Of a DNA stretch of 64,000 nucleotides, positions 1 to 8,474 are shown one piece after another. Below the pieces are notes generated by a model. That model was not told where the DNA came from, searched no databases, and saw only the letters and a program-made list of their open reading frames with translations. The first letter of the stretch is position 1; every line of letters starts with the position of its first letter. This stretch comes from Amycolatopsis bullii (GTDB lineage: Bacteria; Actinomycetota; Actinomycetes; Mycobacteriales; Pseudonocardiaceae), in assembly GCF_014654205.1 (NCBI RefSeq), contig NZ_BNAW01000006.1, forward strand, positions 248,001-312,000, in the 5' to 3' direction. The translations under genes were made by a program, and so were the position numbers.

Positions 1-120
1 GCGGTCGACGTCGACGGCGGCATCGCGGGCGAGCCCGAGGAGATCGCGCTCAAGGACCGCATCCTGCAGGTGCTCGGCGCGACCTGGGTGATCACCCTGT
101 TCCTCGCGTTCTACCTGTGA
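1..120 (+). CDS. C-terminal fragment of a membrane protein, probably decaprenyl-phosphate phosphoribosyltransferase (UbiA family)
   Basis: The window opens inside an ORF in frame 1 that ends with TGA at 118-120, leaving 39 residues. The tail has an acidic/polar stretch (EPEEIALKDRILQ) followed by a hydrophobic helix (ATWVITLFLAFYL), as in the last segment of UbiA-type prenyltransferases. In mycobacteria the DPPR synthase (Rv3806c) makes decaprenylphosphoryl-5-phosphoribose, the precursor used by DprE1/DprE2, and neighbours arabinosyltransferase genes. The same neighbourhood here supports the call, but the fragment is too short to prove it. The N-terminus and catalytic motifs lie outside the window. 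Confidence 0.5.
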   Translation, partial: AVDVDGGIAGEPEEIALKDRILQVLGATWVITLFLAFYL

Positions 121-228
121 GCTCTTCGCGAATCGACAGCTTCGCTACAGGTCACGCACAGCTGAGCGGCGCACCCTGAGGTGGTGGGGGCGGGCACTGC
201 GCCCGTCCCCGTGACCACAGGAGCGACG

Positions 229-843
229 ATGAACGACCAGCCGCGCGAGCAGAAGGCCCCGGACCAGCCCGAGCAGCCGACGGCCGAGCAGCCCACAGCG
301 GCGCACCCCACCCCGGCCGCGGCACCGGCCGACCCAGCGGCCCCGCCTGCCTCGGCCGCTGCTGCTGACCAGGGCGATGCCGCAGCGCAAGCACCTCCCA
401 CGGCCGCGTTTGCTGCCGAGCCCGCGGAACCGCGCCAACCGGCAGGCCCAGCCGCCACCGCGCCGGCCGCGGGAGCGGCCGATCCGGCAGCGCCCGGATC
501 TGCTCCGGCCGACCAGTCCGGCGTCCACGGCCGGCAACCGCCCCCCGGCGCCGGTCAGCCCTACCCCGCTTGGGGTCCGCCTCCGCCCGCCGCGCGGCAG
601 CCCGGCGGATTCCGGCGGTTCGTCGGCCACCGGGCCACCCAGCTCGTCGCCGTCGGCGTGCTCGGCATGCTGGTCGGCGCCGGGATCGTCGGCGGGCTCG
701 CCGCCGCGAGCCACCACGGCCCGCGGGACGGCCGCCCCGGCGTCCACCGCCAGTACAACGGCCCCGACCAGGGCTTCAACGGCCGCGGTCCCGGCTTCGG
801 CGGCCGCGGGAACGGCGGCACCGGCTCCGGGGACGGCATCTGA
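229..843 (+). CDS. Hypothetical single-pass membrane protein with long Pro/Ala-rich N-terminus
   Basis: 204 residues. ATG 229 is chosen because AGGAG lies at 219-223, 5 nt upstream; an in-frame GTG at 181 has no such site. Residues 1-130 are low-complexity Ala/Pro/Gln/Glu and probably disordered. One transmembrane helix follows (TQLVAVGVLGMLVGAGIVGG). The outer tail is rich in Gly, Arg, Asn and Phe (NGRGPGFGGRGNGGTGSG). The topology suggests a disordered cytoplasmic domain, one membrane anchor and a short exported tail. No enzyme motif is visible. It lies between the probable DPPR synthase and a GT-C glycosyltransferase, so a wall-related role is possible but unproven. Confidence 0.75.
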   Translation: MNDQPREQKAPDQPEQPTAEQPTAAHPTPAAAPADPAAPPASAAAADQGDAAAQAPPTAAFAAEPAEPRQPAGPAATAPAAGAADPAAPGSAPADQSGVHGRQPPPGAGQPYPAWGPPPPAARQPGGFRRFVGHRATQLVAVGVLGMLVGAGIVGGLAAASHHGPRDGRPGVHRQYNGPDQGFNGRGPGFGGRGNGGTGSGDGI

Positions 844-905
844 TCCCGCAGTGTGGCCTGGGCCACCCGTACCCCGCTCAGATCACGAAAGCATCACGGG
901 CGGGG

Positions 906-911
906 TACGGT
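906..911 (+). promoter_or_regulatory. -10 hexamer TACGGT, leaderless start at 919
   Basis: TACGGT fits the actinobacterial TAnnnT -10 pattern and stands exactly 7 nt before ATG 919, so transcription should begin at or next to the start codon. Confidence 0.5.
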
Positions 912-918
912 GGCCGGG

Positions 919-2436
919 ATGCGAAGCGCCTCCGCAGAAGTTCCCCACGCCGTCCGCGCGCTGCCGACGGCCATCCCCGTCGCCCGCTCGTGGGCCCTGC
1001 CGGCCGGCGCCGCAGCTGCCTCCGCGCTGGTGTTCGCCCTGGTCAGCAGCCATCTCATCGATGACACCTACATCACGCTGTCCTACGCGAAGAACCTCGC
1101 CTTCCACGGTCACTGGGGCCTGATCGAGCAGGGCACGGCGAACACCGCGACCTCCCCGCTGAACGTCCTGGCCCTCGGCGCGGTCACGTTCGTGCTGCGC
1201 GACGCCGTGCTGGCCGCCGGGGTCGTGTTCGTCGTCGCGCAGGTGGTGCTCGTGCTGGGCCTGCGCCGCCTGGGTGAGCGCACCGGCCTGCCGACGGCGT
1301 TCGCGCCGCTGACGTTCGCGTTGCTGCTGGTCAACCCGCTGTTGCTGTCGTCCGTCGGGCTGGAGGTGACGCTCGGCGCCACCGGCGTCGTGTGGACGCT
1401 GGTCTACGCGGGGGAGCGCCGGCCGGGTCGCCTGGGTGTCGTGATCGGGCTCCTCGCGCTCGTCCGGATCGACCTGCTGCTGATCGCCGCGGTGCTGTTC
1501 GCCGCCCGCCGCGAGTTCTGGACCGGCATCTGGCGGACGGCGTTCGCGGCGCTCGCCGTCACGCTGCCCTGGTTCGGGTTCAGCTGGGTGGTGCTCGGCT
1601 CGGCCGTGCCGGACACGCTCGTCATCAAGATCAGCCAGCAGTCGTGGGGACCGTTCAGCTTCACCAACGGCCCGCTGCTGTACTGGCGCAACTTCCCGGC
1701 CGCGGCCACGCTGTCGTTCCTGCCGCTGCTGCTCGCGGGCCTCGCCGGAGCGGCCTGGCTGGTCCAGTACCGCCGCGGCTCGGAGACGGCCCGCCGCCTG
1801 ACACCGTTCGCGGCGCTCGCCGCCGCCGGCGCGCTGCACTACCTGGCCTACAGCCGGCTGGGCGTGCCGCCCTACCACTGGTACTACGCGCCGAGCATCA
1901 TCGGCGCGACGATCTTCCTCGCCGCCTGTGCGTCCGCGGTCCCGGAGCGGATCCGGCGCGGAACGTGGACGCTGGCCGGAGCGGCCCTCGCGGCGAGCGT
2001 CGCGGTGTACGCGCTGCCGGGCCTGCCCCGCCAGTTCGCGCCGATCACGAGCAACCACGCGTCGACGACGGAGTACCGCGAGATCGGCCACGAGCTGGCG
2101 GCCATCGCCAACGGCCGCAAAGTCGAAACGGCGGGCGAGGTCGGCGCACTGGCGTACGCGTGCGACTGCGAGCTGGTAGACGAGTTCTCCGACCGCGGCG
2201 CGGTCGACCCGGCGATCACCGAGACCAAGCGCCGCAGCGACGACCTCGGCCGCGCGCTGCTGGAGGCCAACTTCCACAACTTCGACCACAGCGTCGCCCC
2301 GATCAGCCCGGACCTGGTCCTGGCGACCACCCGCCACACCCCACCCCGGACCGCGCTGGCGAGCTGGCACATCGACTCACCGTGGGTGGGCAGCCAGAAC
2401 CTCTACCTGGTCCCCGCCCACGCCACCGGCGGCTGA
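919..2436 (+). CDS. GT-C fold membrane glycosyltransferase, AftB-like (probable terminal arabinofuranosyltransferase)
   Basis: 505 residues, multi-pass. Near the N-terminus an Asp-Asp pair (D48-D49 in SHLIDDTYITL) follows the first hydrophobic segment, as in GT-C enzymes that use polyprenyl-phosphate sugars. Further cues resembling AftB are GLEVTL, VRIDLLLI and VPDTLVIK in the same order. About ten hydrophobic helices precede a C-terminal extracytoplasmic domain (about 400-505). M. tuberculosis AftB transfers terminal arabinofuranose from decaprenyl-phosphoarabinose and is encoded beside the DPPR synthase; the same adjacency is seen here. ATG 919 lies 7 nt after TACGGT, so the mRNA is probably leaderless. 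An in-frame GTG at 853 is less likely. The GT-C fold is fairly sure; the exact linkage is inferred. Confidence 0.6.
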   Translation: MRSASAEVPHAVRALPTAIPVARSWALPAGAAAASALVFALVSSHLIDDTYITLSYAKNLAFHGHWGLIEQGTANTATSPLNVLALGAVTFVLRDAVLAAGVVFVVAQVVLVLGLRRLGERTGLPTAFAPLTFALLLVNPLLLSSVGLEVTLGATGVVWTLVYAGERRPGRLGVVIGLLALVRIDLLLIAAVLFAARREFWTGIWRTAFAALAVTLPWFGFSWVVLGSAVPDTLVIKISQQSWGPFSFTNGPLLYWRNFPAAATLSFLPLLLAGLAGAAWLVQYRRGSETARRLTPFAALAAAGALHYLAYSRLGVPPYHWYYAPSIIGATIFLAACASAVPERIRRGTWTLAGAALAASVAVYALPGLPRQFAPITSNHASTTEYREIGHELAAIANGRKVETAGEVGALAYACDCELVDEFSDRGAVDPAITETKRRSDDLGRALLEANFHNFDHSVAPISPDLVLATTRHTPPRTALASWHIDSPWVGSQNLYLVPAHATGG

Positions 2437-2496
2437 GCCTCGACCATCCGGATCCAGCAGCTGTCGACCTGCGGCCGTTCAGGCTAAAGGGCTTGC

Positions 2497-2512
2497 TCCC
2501 CCGCGCGGGGGA
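2497..2512. repeat. 16-bp perfect palindrome TCCCCCGCGCGGGGGA
   Basis: A perfect GC-rich palindrome 37 bp upstream of the two-gene ATPase unit. It could be an operator, or a terminator for the upstream glycosyltransferase gene. No T-run follows it. Confidence 0.5.
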
Positions 2513-2548
2513 CGGTAGGACGAGTGCCGTCGAACGTGGGGAGGAACA

Positions 2549-3073
2549 ATGGCGGATCCGTTGACGCTTTCCGTACTCGGGGCAACGGTGCTCACCGAAG
2601 GCATCAAGTTCGTGTACAACCAGGCAACCGAGCTTCTCAAACGCCGTCGCGAGAAGGCGGCCGCGGCACCGGACGTGTCGGCGCTGGAGGGACAGCTGGC
2701 TCCCCTGGACCCGGATCCCGCGGTGCTCGACCGGGTCGAACCCGATCTGCGCGAGCTGCGCAAGGTGCTGCAGGACTACGTCGACGAAATCGAACCCATC
2801 AGCACCGAGGACGGTCGGTTGCTCGAGACCACCGACGCCGTCCGGCGGTTGCTCGAAGCCGTTTACCGCCAGCGCATCACCTTCCGGGGTGAGCAGCGCC
2901 CGGCCTCCGGCCCGGTGGTCGAAGGCACGGTCGACGTCGCTGCGGTCTCCGGCTATGTCGCCGGGGTTCGCGCGCGGGTCGTCGGCGGAAACGCCCACGT
3001 GCGCGGCGCCGTCCGGGCGGACGAGGTTTCCGGGACCGCCGTGGGTGTCGATCTGGACCGGATCGGCGATTGA
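2549..3073 (+). CDS. Unknown partner protein of a STAND ATPase: N-terminal helix, C-terminal Val/Gly beta repeats
   Basis: 174 residues; start fixed by GGGGAGG at 2536-2542. Residues 1-36 form a predicted amphipathic or hydrophobic helix ending in a basic patch (LLKRRREK). The middle (55-110) is acidic and helical. The C-terminal 55 residues follow a beta-rich Val/Gly pattern (VEGTVDVAAVSGYVAGVRA), reminiscent of a short beta-solenoid. No catalytic motif is seen and I do not recognise the family. Its stop overlaps the TTG start of the next gene by 4 nt (TTGA), so the two are translationally coupled and probably work together. The helical front could be an effector or membrane-association module controlled by the ATPase; this is inference. 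Confidence 0.75.
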   Translation: MADPLTLSVLGATVLTEGIKFVYNQATELLKRRREKAAAAPDVSALEGQLAPLDPDPAVLDRVEPDLRELRKVLQDYVDEIEPISTEDGRLLETTDAVRRLLEAVYRQRITFRGEQRPASGPVVEGTVDVAAVSGYVAGVRARVVGGNAHVRGAVRADEVSGTAVGVDLDRIGD

Positions 3074-5721
3074 CCGACGAGCAGCCCCGGCTCAGCCGGG
3101 ACGAGTTGCTGTACGAAAAGGTCATCGCCCGCTACCTCGAGCAGGGGTTCGTCGAGCGCTTCTGGCTGGCCGCGAGGATCGAGCGGCACTTCCGTGACCC
3201 GGACTGCCGGTTCGTGCTGGTTTCCGGTGGCCCCGGGGCAGGCAAGAGCACTCTGCTGGCGTGGCTCACCCAGCGCCACGCCCTGTCGCCGCGGTACTTC
3301 CTGCGACGGCTCAGCAGCCACCCGCTGGCCAGCGGCGACGCGTGGTCGTTGCTGCTGAGCATCGGGCACCAGCTGGCGTTGCTGCGTCCGGAGCTGATGC
3401 GCGTCGACCTGGACGTCCAGGTGACCCAGGCGGTCGGCCGGGTGGCCGAAGCGGGTCGCGTCGTCGGCGCCCGCGTGGGCTTGCTGCACATCTCGCCGTT
3501 CCAGCACACGGCCGTGCAGGTGGCGCAGCAGGTCGAGGTCGCGGAAGGCAGTGTCGTCGGGTTCGAGATCGCGCGGATGGTCGCGGATTCGCGCCTCAAC
3601 GACGTCGGCAACCTGCAGCACCTCGCGCTGATCGAGCCCGCCGTCCGGCTGGCCGCCAGTGACCCCACGGCCATGGTCGTGCTCTGCATCGACTCCGTGG
3701 ACGAGCTTCGGCACCAAGGGCGTGACGCGGGACGGACGGACATCCTCGAATGGCTCGCCGACTGCCCGGAGCTGCCGGCGAACCTGCGGGTGGTCGTGTC
3801 CGCGCGGCCGGACACCGAGCTGCTGAGGCGGTTCCGGCTCGCCCAGGCGGACCGGCTGCGCGAGGAACGGATCGAACCTTCCGCGGCCGAAGTGCGCGAG
3901 GACCTGCTCAAGTACGCGCGGGCAGTGGTGTCCGATCCCGGCATCGCCGAGCTGCCGGAGGTGCGCAGAGTCGGCGTGGAGGCGGTCGCCCGGCGCATCG
4001 CGGACCACGCCGAAGGCAGCTTCCTTTACCTGACGCTGTGGGCGAGGGGGCTGCGGGACGCGGTGAGCGACGGCGACGGCGAACGGGTGGCGGGGCTCAC
4101 CCGGCTCTCCGTGCTGCCCGCGGGGCTGGACGGTATCTACGAGTACTTCCTCGTGGTGATTCGTGACACGGTGAAGCGCCGTGAAGGTAACCAGTGGACG
4201 CACGTGTGGGCGCGCGTGCACCGGAAGCTGCTGGAGGTGCTCGCCGTCGCCCAGGCGCCGTTGCCGCTGAAGACGCTGCTCCTGCTCACGGATCTGGCCG
4301 GCGACCGCGCTCACGCCCGCCAGGCACTCGATGATCTGGCCCAGTTCCTGTCCGGGGACAACCGGGCCATCCGACTGCACCACGTCACGATGGCCGAGTT
4401 CCTGACGTCGGCGGACGAGGACCGGATCCTGGATGATTGGCATGTGGAAGCCGACGAAAGCCACCTCGCCCTCGCCCAGCGGCTGCTCACCGAACACGGT
4501 GACTCCTGGGCGACCTGCGACGACGCGTACGCCCTGAACAACACGGCCTCGCACCTCGTCGCGTCGATCCGGACCGCCGCCTCGGCCCGCACCCGCCGCC
4601 AGGCCGAGCAGCTGCTCACCGACCTGCTGGCCGTGCCCTCCTTCGGGCTCGCCAAGAGTCACCGGGTCGGCGTGGACGACATGCTGGGTGACTACGTGGC
4701 TGCCTACGTGGCCTTGTCCGGTTCGCCCGAACTGGAAGAGGGCCTCACCGCGGTGCTGGCACGGTTGATCAACGAAGGCCGGACCGACCTCGCGAGCAGC
4801 CTGCACGCGATGCTCCAGCACCGGCACGACGTGGCCGACCTCAACGCGGCGGTGCTGCGCCGGCTGAGCGACTCCGACTACCTCGAGCGGGCCATCCCCA
4901 ACCCGAGGAACCGTGCGGCCGCGCGAATCGCGTTCTCCCACGGCGAGGCGGGACGGCTGCGCCGGCTGGGCGGCACGGACAACCTGGACGCCGCGCACCG
5001 GCTCCTCGCGCAGGCGATCGCGGATGTCGACGACGTCGACCACGTCACGTCGGCGCGGCAGCGATCTTCACTGTTCTACGACCTCGCCTACCTCGAGGCC
5101 CTGCACGGCCGGCTCGACCAGGCGCTGACCTGGTTCACCGAATCCGCGGAAGCTGCCGAGGAAGCCGGTGACCGGACCAGCGCATACATCTCCCGGCTGG
5201 TGGGCCTGCGGCACGGCTTGCTGGGCGGCGTCGTCGATCCGGAGGAGTACAAAACCGAGCACCTGTCCGCGCTGGAACACTTCGCCGGCGAGGACGCACA
5301 AGGGCCGAACGCGTCCCGCTGGGTGATGAACGCGCACGCCCACCTGGCCGACCTCGGGTTGCTGACCGGCGACCTCGACCTGGTCGTCACGCATCTCCAG
5401 GCGCTGGAAGACGACCCGTGGATCCAGCAGAACGCCCGCGCCGACCTGGTGCTCATCTTCCGGGCTCGTGCGGCGTGGGCCGCCGGCCACTGGGCCGTGG
5501 CCGCCGAGTTGTTCGCCCAAGCACTGGCCGACGACCTGACCGACCCGCCTTCGCACCGCGAGGCGCTCTCCCGCGACTTGTACTACTACGGGCAGGCGAT
5601 GGCCGGTCTCGGTGACGTCGAACGGGCGCGCGAGCTGTGGCAACTCGGGCTTCGGTGCCCGGACCACGCCGGGAACTGGCCGTGGAAGCCGAAGATCACC
5701 GAGGCGCTGAACGAGCTGTGA
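3070..5721 (+). CDS. STAND-class (NACHT-like) P-loop ATPase with helical/TPR-like C-terminal sensor
   Basis: 883 residues from TTG 3070, which overlaps the upstream stop. Walker A is GGPGAGKST (53-61). Walker B is LCIDSVDEL, with D208 and D211-E212 matching the STAND hhhhDxxDE form. ARPDTELL (about 250) fits sensor 1 and a winged-helix/arm region follows. A Val/Gly-rich insertion (about 113-165) resembles the beta repeats of the partner protein. Residues 450-883 are all-helical with TPR-like pairs (FYDLAYLEALHGRLDQALTW; GDVERARELW). STAND proteins oligomerise on ligand binding and act as regulators or immune sensors. The unit interrupts a cell-wall locus and is convergent with dprE2. A defence or signalling role is inferred. 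Confidence 0.8.
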   Translation: MTDEQPRLSRDELLYEKVIARYLEQGFVERFWLAARIERHFRDPDCRFVLVSGGPGAGKSTLLAWLTQRHALSPRYFLRRLSSHPLASGDAWSLLLSIGHQLALLRPELMRVDLDVQVTQAVGRVAEAGRVVGARVGLLHISPFQHTAVQVAQQVEVAEGSVVGFEIARMVADSRLNDVGNLQHLALIEPAVRLAASDPTAMVVLCIDSVDELRHQGRDAGRTDILEWLADCPELPANLRVVVSARPDTELLRRFRLAQADRLREERIEPSAAEVREDLLKYARAVVSDPGIAELPEVRRVGVEAVARRIADHAEGSFLYLTLWARGLRDAVSDGDGERVAGLTRLSVLPAGLDGIYEYFLVVIRDTVKRREGNQWTHVWARVHRKLLEVLAVAQAPLPLKTLLLLTDLAGDRAHARQALDDLAQFLSGDNRAIRLHHVTMAEFLTSADEDRILDDWHVEADESHLALAQRLLTEHGDSWATCDDAYALNNTASHLVASIRTAASARTRRQAEQLLTDLLAVPSFGLAKSHRVGVDDMLGDYVAAYVALSGSPELEEGLTAVLARLINEGRTDLASSLHAMLQHRHDVADLNAAVLRRLSDSDYLERAIPNPRNRAAARIAFSHGEAGRLRRLGGTDNLDAAHRLLAQAIADVDDVDHVTSARQRSSLFYDLAYLEALHGRLDQALTWFTESAEAAEEAGDRTSAYISRLVGLRHGLLGGVVDPEEYKTEHLSALEHFAGEDAQGPNASRWVMNAHAHLADLGLLTGDLDLVVTHLQALEDDPWIQQNARADLVLIFRARAAWAAGHWAVAAELFAQALADDLTDPPSHREALSRDLYYYGQAMAGLGDVERARELWQLGLRCPDHAGNWPWKPKITEALNEL

Positions 5722-5728
5722 CGCTCAG

Positions 5729-5763
5729 CTGAGGGCATCCACCACGTCGGTGGCTGCCCTCAG
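5729..5763. terminator. Bidirectional hairpin terminator
   Basis: CTGAGGGCA pairs with TGCCCTCAG and the inner CCACC pairs with GGTGG. It sits between the convergent STAND gene and dprE2 and includes the dprE2 stop codon. Confidence 0.6.
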
Positions 5764-6515
5764 ATCGGGAGCTTGCGGAAGATCGGCCGCGGGACGTGCC
5801 GCAGCGCCGACATCACCAGGCGGAACTGCGCCGGCGCCCAGACCAGCTCCTTGCCCGCGCGCGCCGCGCTGACCGCGATTTCCGCGACCTGCTCGGCCGT
5901 CTGCGCCAGCGGGGCGTCCTTGAGCCCCTCGGTCATCTTGGTCTTGACGTGGCCAGGTCGCACGACCGTCACCTTCACGCCGTGCGGCGCGAGGGCCTCG
6001 CCGAGGCCCAGGTAGAAGCCGTCGAAGCCGGCCTTCGTCGAGCCGTAGACGAAGTTGGAGCGGCGGACGCGCTCGCCCGCCACCGACGACAGCGCGATCA
6101 CCGTGCCGTGGCCCTGGGCCTTCAGCTTCTCCGACAGCGCGACGCCGACCGACACCGCCGCCGTGTAGTTCACCGTCGCCAGCTCGACGGCCTTCGCGTG
6201 GTCCTGCCAGACCTCTTCCGGGTCGCCGAGCAGGCCGAACGCCACCACCGCCACGTCGATGTCGCCGCCCTCGAACGCCTTGGCCAGCACGCCGGGGTGG
6301 GACGCCGTGTCCTTCGCGTCGAAGTCCACAGCGGACACCTCGGCGCCGCGGTCCTTCAGGCGCTGCGCGGCCGCATCGAGGCGCGGCGACGGGCGGGCGG
6401 CCAGCACCACGCGTAGCGGCTTCTCGGCCAGGTACTTCTCGGCGATCGCCAGCGCGATGTCGGACGTGCCGCCGAGCAGGAGCAGGGACTGGGGGTTGCC
6501 CACCGCGTCGATCAC
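5760..6515 (-). CDS. dprE2: DprE2, decaprenylphosphoryl-2-keto-beta-D-erythro-pentose reductase
   Basis: 251-residue short-chain dehydrogenase. It reduces the 2-keto intermediate made by DprE1, with NADH, to decaprenylphosphoryl-D-arabinose, the only arabinose donor for arabinogalactan. The nucleotide-binding motif is GGTSDIA (15-21) and the catalytic set is S143/S144, Y157 and K161 (YGSTK). NYTA at 117-120 marks the conserved Asn. Length matches the mycobacterial protein (about 254). Its ATG overlaps the dprE1 stop by 4 nt, so the pair is translationally coupled and forms the known DprE1-DprE2 unit. Confidence 0.95.
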   Translation of the reverse strand: MIDAVGNPQSLLLLGGTSDIALAIAEKYLAEKPLRVVLAARPSPRLDAAAQRLKDRGAEVSAVDFDAKDTASHPGVLAKAFEGGDIDVAVVAFGLLGDPEEVWQDHAKAVELATVNYTAAVSVGVALSEKLKAQGHGTVIALSSVAGERVRRSNFVYGSTKAGFDGFYLGLGEALAPHGVKVTVVRPGHVKTKMTEGLKDAPLAQTAEQVAEIAVSAARAGKELVWAPAQFRLVMSALRHVPRPIFRKLPI

Positions 6516-7882
6516 AGTTCGAGCCTCCGGCTCATGTCAGAGGCGAAAACGCCTTCGGGGTCGATGGAAGCGCGGACCTTGCGCCATTCTTCGAGCCGCG
6601 GGTACATCTTCGCGAACGTCTCGGGCGAGGTGCGCGAGTCCTTCGCCGTGTACAGCCGCCCGCCCAGCTCCAGGACGTCTTCGTCGAGCTCCTGGCAGAA
6701 CCGGCTCAGGCCGTCCTTGATCGGGAAGTCGACGCAGACCATCCAGCCCGGGTGCGGGAACGACAGCGGCGCCGCGTTGCCCTCGCCCATGCGCTTGAAG
6801 ACGTTGAGGAAGGACACGTGCCCCGACTCGGCGATCTTCTTGACGATCCTGCGCAGCGGCTCGTGCGCGTTCAGCGGCGTCGAGAACTGGTACTGCAGGA
6901 AACCCTTCGAGCCGTACGCCCGGTTCCACTCGCCGAACATGTCGAGCGGGTGGTAGAAGGCCGTCAGGTTCTGGATCACGCCGCGGGCGGCCTTCGGCGT
7001 CTTGCGGTAGTACAGCTCGCCGATGGCGCCGAAGGTCAGCTTGTTGGCCAGGCCGTTGGGGAAGATGTCCGGCAGCGTCGCCAGCTGCGGGGCGTCGAAC
7101 TTCAGCGGGTTCGCGCGCAGCTTCGGCGGCAGTTCGTCCAGCTTCGCGAGCGAGCCGCGGCCGAAGGCGGCGCGGCCGAGCTTCGAGCCGGTGGAGATCG
7201 TGTCGAACCACGCCGACGAGTACGTGTAGTTGTCGTCGGAGCCGTTGCTGACCAGCTCCAAGGTCTCGTCGAGGTTGTTCGTGCGCTCGTTGTCCGCGAG
7301 GAAGTACGCGGTCTCGGTCTTCGTCATCCGGATCTTCGCCCGGACGATGATGCCGGTCAGGCCGATGCCGGCCACGGTCGCCCAGAACAGCTCCGCGTCC
7401 GGGCCCTCCGGCGTCAGCGTCCGGACCTGCCCGTCGGCGGTGATCAGGTCCATCGACACGACGTGGTTGCCGAAGCTGCCCGCGCTGTGGTGGTTCTTGC
7501 CGTGGATGTCGTTGGCGATCGCGCCGCCGATGGTGACCTGGCGCGTGCCCGGCAGCACCGGCACCCACAGGCCGTACGGCAGGGCTTCGCGCATCAGCTG
7601 GTCGAGGCTGACCCCGGCGTCGACGTCGACGAGCGCGCTGTCGGGGTCGATCGAGTGGATCCGGTTCAGTGCCGTCATGTCGACGACCAGGCCGCCGGCG
7701 TTCTGCGCCGGGTCGCCGTAGGACCGGCCGAGGCCGCGGGCGATCACGCCGCGCTCACCGGCCTGGGCCACGGCGCGGGCGATGACCTCCACATCGGCGG
7801 TGGTCAGCACGTCGGCGGTGGTCGGTGCGGTCCGCGCCCAGCCCATGAGCGTGCGACGCTGTGTGTTGGGTGCTTGGGTCAC
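6512..7882 (-). CDS. dprE1: DprE1, decaprenylphosphoryl-beta-D-ribose 2'-oxidase (FAD)
   Basis: 456 residues from GTG 7882; an upstream in-frame GTG at 7900 would add 6. It oxidises the C2 hydroxyl of decaprenylphosphoryl ribose and is the first half of the epimerase. The FAD-binding motif [16 protein letters not shown] is near residue 50. The conserved stretch [18 protein letters not shown] includes the His that holds flavin in vanillyl-alcohol-oxidase-type enzymes. C383 in GWMVCVDFP aligns with Cys387 of M. tuberculosis DprE1, the residue modified by benzothiazinones. TACCCT lies 7 nt before GTG 7882, suggesting a leaderless message. It is transcribed away from gtrA-glfT2. Confidence 0.95.
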   Translation of the reverse strand: MTQAPNTQRRTLMGWARTAPTTADVLTTADVEVIARAVAQAGERGVIARGLGRSYGDPAQNAGGLVVDMTALNRIHSIDPDSALVDVDAGVSLDQLMREALPYGLWVPVLPGTRQVTIGGAIANDIHGKNHHSAGSFGNHVVSMDLITADGQVRTLTPEGPDAELFWATVAGIGLTGIIVRAKIRMTKTETAYFLADNERTNNLDETLELVSNGSDDNYTYSSAWFDTISTGSKLGRAAFGRGSLAKLDELPPKLRANPLKFDAPQLATLPDIFPNGLANKLTFGAIGELYYRKTPKAARGVIQNLTAFYHPLDMFGEWNRAYGSKGFLQYQFSTPLNAHEPLRRIVKKIAESGHVSFLNVFKRMGEGNAAPLSFPHPGWMVCVDFPIKDGLSRFCQELDEDVLELGGRLYTAKDSRTSPETFAKMYPRLEEWRKVRASIDPEGVFASDMSRRLEL

Positions 7883-7889
7883 GCCGACC

Positions 7890-7895
7890 AGGGTA
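7890..7895 (-). promoter_or_regulatory. -10 hexamer TACCCT for dprE1-dprE2
   Basis: On the minus strand TACCCT is followed by 7 nt and GTG 7882. It overlaps the longer alternative ORF, which argues for the shorter start. Confidence 0.45.
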
Positions 7896-7931
7896 GCCAC
7901 GCCCGGAACGTGGCACGGAAGCCCTCCTCTC

Positions 7932-7937
7932 TACACT
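7932..7937 (+). promoter_or_regulatory. Candidate -10 TACACT for gtrA-glfT2
   Basis: TACACT fits TAnnnT and would start transcription near 7944, giving a leader of about 55 nt before GTG 7999. The -35 is not clear. Confidence 0.35.
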
Positions 7938-7998
7938 TTGCGCATCAAGGCACAAGCGCCCGCGCGGGTGACCCGTGACTCAGTATCGAGGTAATGCA

Positions 7999-8466
7999 GT
8001 GGTGGCGACCGATCCGCAAGCCGACCTGACGGCTGCTCAGTCCTCCCCGGGACTGCTGGGCCAGCTCATCCGCTTTGCCCTGATCGGGGGATTCTGCGCC
8101 CTGGTCGACCTGGGCACCTACACCCTGCTGACCCAGGTGGCCGGGATGGCCACCTCACCGTGGGTCGACGTCGCCCGCGCTATCTCTTTCATCGTGGGCA
8201 CGACCACGGCGTTCTTCCTGAACCGGAAGTTCACCTTCGCCGGCGGGCGCCGCGACGGCAAAGCGCAGATCGGCTCGTTCGTCCTGCTCTACACCGTGAC
8301 GTTCTTCGTCGCGGTCGGGGTGAACCAGCTGGCGCTGCAGGTGTTGCCGGAGTCCGCCTGGCAGCACACGCTGTGCTGGGCCGTGTCGCAGGCCACCGCC
8401 ACCGTGATCAACTTCGTGATGCTCAAGTGGGTCGTTTTCCGCGAGCCGTCGACCAAGGAGAACTGA
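7999..8466 (+). CDS. GtrA-like four-helix membrane protein of the arabinogalactan locus
   Basis: 155 residues from GTG 7999, chosen because GAGGTAA ends 5 nt upstream; an in-frame GTG at 7975 has a poorer site. Four transmembrane helices are visible (LIRFALIGGFCALVDLGTYT; AISFIVGTTTAFFLNR; SFVLLYTVTFFVAVGVNQLAL; ATATVINFVMLKWVVF), with the GtrA hallmark FLNRKFTF. The M. tuberculosis homologue Rv3789 lies next to dprE1. It was first proposed to flip decaprenyl-phosphoarabinose and later to act as an anchor for wall enzymes. It is 8 nt from glfT2, so the two are likely co-transcribed. Confidence 0.88.
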   Translation: MVATDPQADLTAAQSSPGLLGQLIRFALIGGFCALVDLGTYTLLTQVAGMATSPWVDVARAISFIVGTTTAFFLNRKFTFAGGRRDGKAQIGSFVLLYTVTFFVAVGVNQLALQVLPESAWQHTLCWAVSQATATVINFVMLKWVVFREPSTKEN

Positions 8467-8474
8467 GGACTTCC

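Noticed and set aside
2953..5043. 696-codon open frame antisense to the STAND ATPase
   Set aside because: It is a shadow frame created by GC bias. Its translation is Arg/Gln/Val/His-rich without domains, while the plus frame has clear motifs.
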